Source of the DNA: Acidimicrobiia bacterium
GTDB lineage: Bacteria; Actinomycetota; Acidimicrobiia; IMCC26256; BP-133
Direction of reading: 5' to 3'
Assembly (NCBI GenBank): GCA_025934385.1
Contig: JAICYE010000117.1
Span: 1-6,773, forward strand
Length of the DNA stretch: 6,773 nt
Shown: positions 1 through 5,347 of the stretch, piece by piece
How the letters are laid out: each line of letters starts with the position of its first letter
Numbering within the stretch: position 1 is the stretch's first letter
Translations under genes and position numbers: made by a program
The notes under the pieces: generated by a model
The model's database searches: none
What the model was told of the DNA's origin: nothing
The model's input: the letters and a program-made list of their open reading frames with translations, nothing else

Positions 1-611
1 CTCTGGCGACGGCACCGGTACAGGGCGAGCATCAGGAGCTCCACCAGCCGCTCGCGGAGCGGCTGGGCCCGGACGAGGTGTTCCAGCTCGGCCACCACGG
101 CCGCGTGGGCCCCCAGGGCGAGGTCCGCGACCAGGCGGTCCGCCTCCATCTCGGCGAAGGCGAACTCCGCCAGGGCCCGGCCCCGCCACAGCGAGAGCGC
201 CCCGCCCAGCGCCTGGCGGGCCGCCCGGGGTCGGCCGTCGGCCAGATGCCGGCGGCCTTCGGCGGCCAGCCGCTCGAAGTCGGTGGCGTCGAGCTCCCCG
301 GGGACGACCCGGATGAGGTACCCCGGTGCACGGGTGAGGATCCGCTGGGCCGGGGTGCGGGGCGGTCGCTCGGGCTCGACGAGGCGCCGGAGCTTGGCGA
401 TGTAGACGGGGAGGCTGCGGGTCGACTGGCTCACCCCTCCTCCGGGCCACAGCACCTCGGCGAGCCGGTCGACGGACACGACCTCGTTGGCATGGACGAG
501 CAGGGTGGCCAGCACGGCGCGCTGCTTGGGACGACCGACGTCGACCCGCCGGCCGTCGTAGGAGACCTCGAGGGGCCCGAGGACGCCGAAACGCAGGCCT
601 GTCAATCCCAC
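1..611 (-). CDS. SARP/AfsR-type transcriptional regulator, N-terminal part (runs off the left edge)
   Basis: Probable DNA-binding activator of the SARP family. The first 203 codons are visible. Residues about 6-95 form a winged-helix Trans_reg_C domain: FGVLGPLEV at the start, then GRPKQRAVLATLLVHANEVVSVDRLAEVLWP, and a YIAKLRRLVEP recognition-helix region ending in RAPGYLIRV. From about residue 100 a bacterial transcriptional activator domain (BTAD) follows, with DATDFERLAAEGRR, LSLWRGRALAEF and the ERLVELLMLALYRCRRQ helix just before the edge. The family often continues into an NB-ARC ATPase and TPRs; that part is outside the window. I chose GTG at 611 because an in-frame stop lies four codons upstream (621-623) and a TAGCCT box sits 6 nt before the GTG, which suggests a leaderless message. 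TTG at 605 is the alternative start. The gene lies 55 nt downstream of the MmcQ/YjbR gene on the same strand. The regulated genes cannot be read from the window. Confidence 0.9.
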   Translation of the reverse strand, partial: MGLTGLRFGVLGPLEVSYDGRRVDVGRPKQRAVLATLLVHANEVVSVDRLAEVLWPGGGVSQSTRSLPVYIAKLRRLVEPERPPRTPAQRILTRAPGYLIRVVPGELDATDFERLAAEGRRHLADGRPRAARQALGGALSLWRGRALAEFAFAEMEADRLVADLALGAHAAVVAELEHLVRAQPLRERLVELLMLALYRCRRQ

Positions 612-617
612 GTCGCA

Positions 618-623
618 AGGCTA
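618..623 (-). promoter_or_regulatory. Candidate -10 box (TAGCCT) for a leaderless SARP transcript
   Basis: On the minus strand TAGCCT is followed by exactly 6 nt and then the GTG start at 611. This matches the TANNNT -10 boxes that actinobacteria place directly before leaderless starts. There is no Shine-Dalgarno sequence before the GTG, and I see no convincing -35. If correct, the regulator has its own promoter and need not depend on read-through from the MmcQ/YjbR gene. Confidence 0.4.
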
Positions 624-666
624 CGGGAAGACGACGAACCGGACGGAATTCGCCGGGGGTCTTCTT

Positions 667-1077
667 TCAGCTGCGAGGGCGACGGACCGGATGCTGCTTG
701 ACGTACTCGTCGGCCAGGGCCGGGGGCGCGCAGGCCAGCCACGCGTCGACGATGGCCTCCCGCAGCGCTCGCTTCGAGACCACCTTCAACTGGATCAACA
801 CGGCCGAGTACCCGTCGAAATGGGGAATGGTGAAGAAGCCCTTGGTCTGTGTCGCCAGGACGGCCTCCTTCTCGCCGAGGTCGGCGACCCGGACGGCGAG
901 GATCGGTCCTTCCGGAGGGCCGGCGTCGCCGAAGCGGCGGATGTCCGCCTTGCTGAACCGCCGCTCCCACGCGAACCCCTTGCCGGCGACGGACCACGTG
1001 CGGTGCCCGTGGCGCTCGCCCTCGGTGACGTCCGGCAGGTCCAGGGCCATCCGCGCCGCCTCTTCGACAGGCACCAT
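667..1077 (-). CDS. MmcQ/YjbR family protein
   Basis: A 136-residue protein of the MmcQ/YjbR (DUF419) family, a small single-domain fold related to the CyaY-like group. Some members are annotated as DNA-binding, but a biochemical role is not established. The N-terminus has the typical helix ending in ALDLPDVTEG, then HRTWSVAGKGFAW. The centre has ILAVRVADLGEKEAVLATQ. The C-terminal half has FFTIPHFDGYSAVLIQLKVV followed by the closing helix AIVDAWLACAPPALADEY. Length is normal for the family and no catalytic residues are known. GTG at 1086 would add three residues (VLA). I prefer ATG at 1077 because a TACCGT box lies 7 nt upstream and no ribosome binding site is visible for either start. It lies 57 nt after the small zinc-ribbon-like gene and 55 nt before the SARP gene, all on the same strand. 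No functional link to either neighbour is evident. Confidence 0.9.
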   Translation of the reverse strand: MVPVEEAARMALDLPDVTEGERHGHRTWSVAGKGFAWERRFSKADIRRFGDAGPPEGPILAVRVADLGEKEAVLATQTKGFFTIPHFDGYSAVLIQLKVVSKRALREAIVDAWLACAPPALADEYVKQHPVRRPRS

Positions 1078-1084
1078 GGCGAGC

Positions 1085-1090
1085 ACGGTA
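1085..1090 (-). promoter_or_regulatory. Candidate -10 box (TACCGT) for a leaderless MmcQ/YjbR transcript
   Basis: TACCGT on the minus strand is followed by 7 nt and then ATG at 1077. It fits the TANNNT pattern, and the gene has no Shine-Dalgarno sequence. No -35 is evident. The upstream stretch contains a short GACC tandem repeat (read on the plus strand, about 1099-1110). This is a motif-level inference. Confidence 0.3.
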
Positions 1091-1134
1091 CCGCCGCCGA
1101 CCGACCGACCGCGGGCTCGCCGGGTCGGCGCCGG

Positions 1135-1446
1135 CTACCTCGGTGTTCCGGGTTCGGCACCCGCCCCGCACCACCGGCACCGGCGCTCGAGGAACACGAT
1201 CTCACCGCCCAGCTGGACCATCTCCCCGCCGGCCATCTCGTGACGGCGGAAGCGGCAGCGAACCCGGTGCCACCGCTCGCCGGGCTCGCGCTCGCCGTAG
1301 GACCAGGGCAGGAACAGGTAGGTCAGGAACGGCCCGCGCTCACGTCGGTGGCGAGGGGGCTCGGCGGGCCCCGGCGCCGGCGGCGGCGGGGTGTCGTCCA
1401 CCCGCGCGGGTGTCCTCTCCCGCCACACCTCGGGGAGCTCGGCCAT
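1135..1446 (-). CDS. Small hypothetical protein with a zinc-ribbon-like Cys/His motif
   Basis: A 103-residue protein I cannot assign to a named family. Residues about 1-45 are proline- and arginine-rich (TPPPPAPGPAEPP) and probably disordered. A conserved-looking segment follows: GPFLTYLFLPWSYGEREPGERWHRV, then RCRFRRHEMAGG, EMVQLGGEIVFLERRC and RWCGAGAEP. A Cys and a His in the first cluster and a CRWC pair in the second suggest one metal-binding knuckle. The first cluster reads C-R-F-R where CxxC would be expected, so the fourth ligand may be His or may be lost. Coding is supported by G/C-rich third positions and by good spacing to its neighbours: 87 nt after the sigma factor stop, and 57 nt before the MmcQ/YjbR start. 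ATG at 1446 is the best start. ATG at 1470 or GTG at 1497 would add residues, but 1470 lies inside a short inverted repeat. Confidence 0.72.
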   Translation of the reverse strand: MAELPEVWRERTPARVDDTPPPPAPGPAEPPRHRRERGPFLTYLFLPWSYGEREPGERWHRVRCRFRRHEMAGGEMVQLGGEIVFLERRCRWCGAGAEPGTPR

Positions 1447-1467
1447 GCCCCGACAAGATCCCACCGA

Positions 1468-1485
1468 CATTGCCGCCGTGCAATG
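1468..1485. repeat. Short perfect inverted repeat, CATTGC-N6-GCAATG
   Basis: Six-base arms are perfectly complementary around a 6-nt centre. The repeat lies 22 nt upstream of the small protein's ATG, in the 87-nt gap behind the sigma factor gene. Its size and position fit an operator for a dimeric repressor. The arms are short, so chance is not excluded. Confidence 0.3.
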
Positions 1486-1533
1486 GATGAACGGCACACC
1501 TATCTGTCGGCGGGGGCGGCCACGGTCAGTCCG

Positions 1534-2412
1534 TCAGCCGTCCAGCAGCGTCACGTCGAGGACGTCGAGGGCTTCGGGGGCGGCCAGCATGTCGATGTGG
1601 ACGACGCTGCCGTCCCGGATGGTGAAGTCCCACGCCACCTTCACCCGCCCGGCGACGGCCCACACGATGCCGACGGCGCCGTCGATCAGCGCCGGCTGGG
1701 CGGCAAGGGCCCGGCCCGAGAACGTCCCGGCCACCGCGGCGGCCCCCCGGACCGCCCCTGGCGAGCCCATGCGCACCGCCGTCGCATCGGCTTCGAGGAC
1801 GATGGCGGGGTCGAGCAGGGCGACCAGGGCGTCGAAGTCGCCCGTGCGGGAGGCGGCGAGGAAGGCGTCGACCACCTCCCGCTGGCGGGCGGGGTCGGCG
1901 TCGGCCCCCGGCTCGGACCCCTGCACCTTGTGCCGGGCCCGGCTGGCCAGCATCTTGGCCGCGTCCGGCGAGCGGCCGGCGATGGCGCCGATCTGGTCGA
2001 AGGGCACCGCGAACACGTCGTGGAGGACGAACGCCAACCGCTCGGCCGGGCTCAACGTGTCGAGGACGACGAGCAGGGCCGACCCGACGGAGTCGGCCAG
2101 CAGCGCCTCCTGTTCCGGGTCGCTGCCGGGCCCGGCCGCGCTCGGCACGTCGGCGGACAGCCGCTCTCCGACCGGCTCCTCCCGCCGCCTCCCGCGGGCC
2201 CGCAGCACGTCGAGCGACACGCGGGCGACCACCGTGGTCAGCCAGCCGCCCAGGTTCTCGATGGCCGCCGGGTCGGAGCGGCTCAGCCGCAGCCACGCCT
2301 CCTGCACGGCATCCTCCGCTTCGGCCCTGGAGCCGAGCATCCGGTAGGCCACCGCCCGCAGGTGGGGGATCTGGGCATCGAATCGGCCGGCCAGCCAGTC
2401 GTGCTCGGTCAC
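1534..2412 (-). CDS. ECF sigma factor with C-terminal SnoaL-like domain (SigJ-like)
   Basis: A 292-residue alternative sigma factor that would direct RNA polymerase to a small regulon. Residues 14-80 are region 2: LRAVAYRMLGSRAEAEDAVQEAWLRL, then NLGGWLTTVVARVSLDVLRAR. Residues about 110-163 are region 4: LDTLSPAERLAFVLHDVFAVPFDQIGAIAGRSPDAAKMLASRAR, containing the helix-turn-helix. Residues about 175-280 are a SnoaL-like domain (REVVDAFLAASRTGDFDALVALLDPAIVLEADA, ending IRDGSVVHIDM). In ECF41/ECF56-like sigma factors this domain acts in place of an anti-sigma factor. The ECF41 signatures WLPEP, DGGG and NPDKL, as I recall them, are not present. I chose GTG at 2412 because AAGGGA lies 4 nt upstream of it. 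ATG at 2442 is possible but has no ribosome binding site and would start almost at the predicted transcript end. No anti-sigma gene is adjacent, which agrees with the fused domain. Confidence 0.93.
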   Translation of the reverse strand: MTEHDWLAGRFDAQIPHLRAVAYRMLGSRAEAEDAVQEAWLRLSRSDPAAIENLGGWLTTVVARVSLDVLRARGRRREEPVGERLSADVPSAAGPGSDPEQEALLADSVGSALLVVLDTLSPAERLAFVLHDVFAVPFDQIGAIAGRSPDAAKMLASRARHKVQGSEPGADADPARQREVVDAFLAASRTGDFDALVALLDPAIVLEADATAVRMGSPGAVRGAAAVAGTFSGRALAAQPALIDGAVGIVWAVAGRVKVAWDFTIRDGSVVHIDMLAAPEALDVLDVTLLDG

Positions 2413-2416
2413 GGGT

Positions 2417-2422
2417 TCCCTT
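2417..2422 (-). promoter_or_regulatory. Ribosome binding site deciding the sigma factor start (AAGGGA)
   Basis: AAGGGA is separated by 4 nt from GTG at 2412. It is the only good Shine-Dalgarno sequence near the two possible starts, and it favours GTG 2412 over the upstream in-frame ATG at 2442. Confidence 0.65.
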
Positions 2423-2449
2423 CTTCGCTCGTCATCCGTCATGGACAGT

Positions 2450-2476
2450 GACGATCCATCCGGGACCGATGGAACA
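2450..2476 (-). promoter_or_regulatory. Candidate ECF-type autoregulated promoter of the sigma factor gene
   Basis: On the minus strand TGTTCCA (2476-2470) is followed by 16 nt and then CGTC (2453-2450). I recall the ECF41 promoter consensus as TGTCACA-N16-CGTC, so the TGT, the final CA, the 16-nt spacer and the CGTC all agree. Transcription would begin near 2443 and give a leader of about 30 nt to GTG 2412. A second TGTTCCA lies 9 nt upstream (2485-2479), so the -35 half is directly repeated. The match is by eye, and the protein itself is not a canonical ECF41. Confidence 0.4.
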
Positions 2477-2503
2477 CCTGGAACAGGGGGGCCCGCCATG
2501 ACG

Positions 2504-2999
2504 TCAGGCCTGAGGACGGCGGCGGTCGGCGACGTGGGCGCCGGCAAGCTGATCACCACGGTCGCCGACGCCGACGCCGACGCCGACGGCGACGTCGCCA
2601 GGACCACTGTCGGTCGGGACAGGCCACGACTTGACGGTGGGCGACCTACCCGTCTTGCTCTCGTCATCGTCGCCGGGCTGGTGTTCCTCCGGCGCCGCGG
2701 CCGCGGCCTGGTCGATGGCCGTCCGGCCGTCCTCGGTGACCGACCGGAGCTGGTCCGGCGTGGTGGCCGCGCCCACGTTGTTGGAGCGGTCGGTGTACGT
2801 CTTGGCCAGGGTGCAGAACTGGGCGCTGTTCTGCCCGCTGAAGCTGGTGTCGACCGGGCGGGCGGTGGTCGTTGGGCCGGTGGCGGAGGTGGCCGCGGGG
2901 GCGGAGGTGCCGGGCGACGCCTCCTTCTTCCCGCTGCCGCTGCCGCAGCCCGTGAGCGCGACCAGCGCCGGGGGGCCGGCGGCCAGCGCCCTTGTTCAC
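2504..2999 (-). pseudogene. Exported lipoprotein gene, frame-broken and lacking its expected C-terminal half
   Basis: Remnant of a secreted, lipid-anchored protein of unknown function. One reading frame gives ALVALTGCGSGSGKK, a lipobox with the lipidated Cys at 2947-2945. It continues with a Thr/Ala/Pro linker and a folded segment (FSGQNSAQFCTLAKTYTDR, then TTPDQLRSVTEDGRTAIDQ). Third positions are almost all G or C down to about 2690. That frame has a stop at 2998-2996 and no normal start before the lipobox. A GTG at 2999 (VNKGAGRR, basic as in a signal peptide n-region) with AGAGGGG 10 nt upstream is in a different frame. Removing one base from the G6 run at 2970-2975 joins the two. After about 2690 the similar actinobacterial lipoproteins I recall continue with an IKADV-like helix and a second Cys. 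Here the frame becomes Asp- and Gly/Val-rich and ends at 2504. It may be a decayed gene, or an intact one with a sequencing error at the G run. Confidence 0.62.
2564..2593. repeat. Hexanucleotide tandem repeat (GCCGAC)4 plus one variant unit
   Basis: Four perfect GCCGAC units at 2564-2587 are followed by GGCGAC at 2588-2593. The repeat lies in the low-complexity tail of the broken lipoprotein, where it encodes alternating Val-Gly. Read on the plus strand it would encode Ala-Asp pairs. Slippage at such a repeat could change length but would not shift the frame. Confidence 0.8.
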
Positions 3000-3058
3000 T
3001 CGAAGCACGCCCCTCTCTTGCCACCCGGTCTCCCGGGCGGCTCGGACACTGGGGGGAG

Positions 3059-3117
3059 GTCACTCACTCCCGCGGTCCCGCGGTCGCGCCGGCTGCCGGA
3101 CCGCGGGAGTGAGCGAC
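3059..3117. repeat. 20-bp inverted repeat with 19-nt loop in the divergent intergenic region
   Basis: The left arm 3059-3078 and the right arm 3098-3117 match at 19 of 20 positions. The inner 15 are perfect (TCACTCCCGCGGTCC against its reverse complement). The single mismatch would be a G-U pair in a minus-strand RNA. The loop (3079-3097) repeats the CGCGGTC core of the left arm. Neither side has a T tract, so it is not a typical intrinsic terminator. It lies between the lipoprotein remnant (minus) and the coiled-coil gene (plus), starting 60 bp from the former's GTG and ending 52 bp before the latter's ATG. An operator, a cruciform or structured-RNA element, or the remnant of a mobile repeat are all possible. 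Confidence 0.85.
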
Positions 3118-3169
3118 TGCACGCTCTGCGATCGGGACTTGCCTGACAAGTAACATCGAGCGCCACGCA

Positions 3170-5347
3170 ATGACTGACGAAGAAGAGCAGCCAGACGACG
3201 TCTCGTCGATGATGGAGAAGCTGTGGGGCCCACGGGAAGTGCAGCCCCTCTCCGAGATCGACCCTCCCTCCGAAGCGCTGTGGGGCCCGCGTCGGGGTGA
3301 CGGCCCTCCGAGGCCCACGCCGAGCGAGCCCTCTGCGGCTCGTGCGGGCCGGGGGGAGCAGGCCGGTGCGCCGAAGCCGCCGGACGCGCCGTCGACGACG
3401 GCCGTCGCCCTCGACGCCCAGCGGGCCCAGTTCGAGACGGTTCTGGTCGAGCAACTGGCCGGGGTTCGCGCCGAGCTGGCGGCCGCGCTGGCCACCGTCG
3501 ACGACCGATCCGCCGAATCGGACGAGCGGGCCGCGGCTGACCTGGCGTCGTTGCGGTCCGAGCTGGAGGCGTCGCTGTCGCAGCGGCTCGACGAGGTCCG
3601 GGGTGAGGCGCTGGCGGCAGTCGAACGGCGGGAGGCGGCCGGGCGGCCCCGCGCCGTCGAGAGCCGGTTGGCCGCCCTGGAGGACGAGGTGCGGGCCGCG
3701 CTGGCCCGCCTGGCGGAGTCCGTCGAGAACCCCCCGACGCAGCTGGTCTCGACCGAGGACGCGGAGGCCATGCAGGCCCGGTTGCGGGAGGACGCCGTCG
3801 CCGCTGCCGACGCGCGCATCGCCGGCGCCGAGATCCGGTTGCTGGGGCGGCTGGACGACATCGCCGGCGGGGTGGCCCGGGCGGCCGACGGCACGGCCGC
3901 GGGGCAGGAGGCGCTGGCCCGGCTCGAAACCGTCGAAGCGCAGGCGATCGAGCGGCTGGCTGCGGTGGAGGCGCGGCTGGCGGCCGAGGTCGACCGGCTC
4001 GGCGGGGCGCTGCAGGACGTGCGGGCGGAGGCGATCGCGGTCGCCGGGCACGATGCCGCCGCCCGGCTCGACGCCCTGGAAGCGCAGGCGGGGGATCGGC
4101 TGGCGGCGCTGGAGGAGCGGTTGGCGGGCGACGTGGCCCGGATCGGGGTGGTGCTCGAGGATGCGATGGCCGAGGCCCCGACCTCGGCCGACCTGGAGGC
4201 GCTGCGGTCGGAGCTTGCCGCTCAGGTGGCCGACGGGCTGGCGCAGGTGCGGGCCGAGGCCGGCGCCGCCGCCGGCAGTGCGGCCGTCCCCGCCGCGGCC
4301 GCCGAGATGCCCGCCCCCGTTGACCTCGCCACGCTCCGCTCCGAGGTCGAGGCGCGGTGGCGCGAGGCCCTGGCCGACCAGCGGGCCGAGGTCGACAGCG
4401 GTGTGGACCAGCGCCTCGGCGACCTGACCGCCCAGATGTCGGCCGGACTGGCGGGGGTCGCGGCCGCGGCCCGGTCGGCCAACGCGGCCCTGGCCCGGCT
4501 GGACGCGGTGGAGGAGCAGGTGGGCCGGCTGGCGGCGTCGATCGAGGGAAACCGGGCCGAGCTGGCCGGGCTGCGGCCCACCATCGAGGCGGCCGTTACG
4601 GAGCCGGTGGCCGCACTTCGGGCCGATGTCGAACAGCGGCTGGAGTGGGTCGCTGCCGAAGCCGCCCGAGCCGCCGAGCCGCGGAGACGGTTCGGTGGCC
4701 GCAAACAGCCGGCGGTCCGGCCCGGCTCGTCCGACGAGGTCGCCCACCTCGCCGAGCTGGTCGAGGGGTGGCGGACGGAGGGCAACGAGGAGATCGACGG
4801 CCTGCGCGCCGAGGTCGACGCCGCCGTGGCGTCGGTCGAGGCGGACGTGGCCGGGAGCGTGGAGGGGGCGGTCGCCGACGCCGAGGAACGGTTCGCCGGC
4901 CGGCTCGACGCCCTGGCCGCCTGGGTGGTCGCCGAAGCCAAGAAGGCGGCCGAGCAGGTCGCAGCCCACCCGGCCGCCTCCGCGCCCGTCCGCAGCGACC
5001 TGCTCGCGCTGCAGGAGCAGATCCAGGCGCTCAGCCGGGCAGTGGACGAGATCCGCCAGGGCCTCCCGGCGTCGCGCCGGAAGGCCGCAGCTCCCGGGCC
5101 GGCGGCCGCCTCGACCGCCGAGAAGTCGTCGGAGGCCAAGGTCAGCGCGGCGACAAGGAGGCGGTTGACCCTGGCCGCGAGAGCGGTCGCGGACCGCGAG
5201 GCCGCTGGGCCGGCGACGGCGAAGCGTGCGGCGGGGAGCGGCAGCCGGAAGCGGGCGCCCGCGAAGTCGACGGCCAAGAAGGCCACGGCGCCGCCCAAGC
5301 CCCGGCCGAGCCCGCCCGCCGACAGCCGGGTTCCGGAAACCCCCTAA
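3170..5347 (+). CDS. Large Ala/Glu/Arg-rich coiled-coil protein with basic C-terminal tail, function unknown
   Basis: A 725-residue cytoplasmic-type protein with no signal peptide, no membrane segment and no cysteine. I do not recognise a family. Residues 1-80 are acidic then proline-rich and contain the motif LWGPR twice (18-22 and 37-41). Residues about 83-500 are long helices with repeated LAALE.RLA patterns. A 48-residue unit beginning at R251 recurs at R299 (RLETVEAQAIERLAAVEARL versus RLDALEAQAGDRLAALEERL). A basic break, PRRRFGGRKQP, lies at 504-514, and a second helical region follows at about 525-630. From 635 the tail is Lys/Arg/Ala/Pro-rich (SRRKAAAP, then KRAPAKSTAKKATAPPKPRP), like histone H1-type tails, and may bind DNA or be unstructured. 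Third positions are nearly all G/C across the whole frame. ATG 3170 is the first start available; no clear Shine-Dalgarno precedes it, and ATGATG at 3209 is an alternative. A filament, polar scaffold or nucleoid-associated role is speculation. Confidence 0.85.
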   Translation: MTDEEEQPDDVSSMMEKLWGPREVQPLSEIDPPSEALWGPRRGDGPPRPTPSEPSAARAGRGEQAGAPKPPDAPSTTAVALDAQRAQFETVLVEQLAGVRAELAAALATVDDRSAESDERAAADLASLRSELEASLSQRLDEVRGEALAAVERREAAGRPRAVESRLAALEDEVRAALARLAESVENPPTQLVSTEDAEAMQARLREDAVAAADARIAGAEIRLLGRLDDIAGGVARAADGTAAGQEALARLETVEAQAIERLAAVEARLAAEVDRLGGALQDVRAEAIAVAGHDAAARLDALEAQAGDRLAALEERLAGDVARIGVVLEDAMAEAPTSADLEALRSELAAQVADGLAQVRAEAGAAAGSAAVPAAAAEMPAPVDLATLRSEVEARWREALADQRAEVDSGVDQRLGDLTAQMSAGLAGVAAAARSANAALARLDAVEEQVGRLAASIEGNRAELAGLRPTIEAAVTEPVAALRADVEQRLEWVAAEAARAAEPRRRFGGRKQPAVRPGSSDEVAHLAELVEGWRTEGNEEIDGLRAEVDAAVASVEADVAGSVEGAVADAEERFAGRLDALAAWVVAEAKKAAEQVAAHPAASAPVRSDLLALQEQIQALSRAVDEIRQGLPASRRKAAAPGPAAASTAEKSSEAKVSAATRRRLTLAARAVADREAAGPATAKRAAGSGSRKRAPAKSTAKKATAPPKPRPSPPADSRVPETP

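Noticed and set aside
78..701. A 207-codon plus-strand frame at the left edge
   Set aside because: It is the complement of the SARP regulator, whose minus-strand frame shows both expected domains.
691..2451. A 586-codon open frame on the plus strand
   Set aside because: It lies opposite the MmcQ, small-protein and sigma factor genes and its translation is Gly/Arg/His-rich without motifs. Long antisense open frames are expected at this GC content.
2443..3063. Upstream extension of the sigma factor frame to give a 509-residue protein
   Set aside because: The extra residues are low-complexity Arg/Pro/Ala sequence antiparallel to nothing recognisable. They overlap the better-supported lipoprotein frame, and a ribosome binding site sits before GTG 2412.
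3059..3117. Reading the 20-bp inverted repeat as a bidirectional rho-independent terminator
   Set aside because: No T tract follows either arm, and the repeat lies between two gene starts rather than two gene ends.
3139..3156. Promoter for the coiled-coil gene: TTGCCT with TAACAT, and the ACTTG-N5-CAAGT inverted repeat
   Set aside because: The two hexamers are only 6 nt apart, far too close for -35 and -10. TAACAT alone could be a -10 giving a very short leader, and the 5-bp arms are too short to call.
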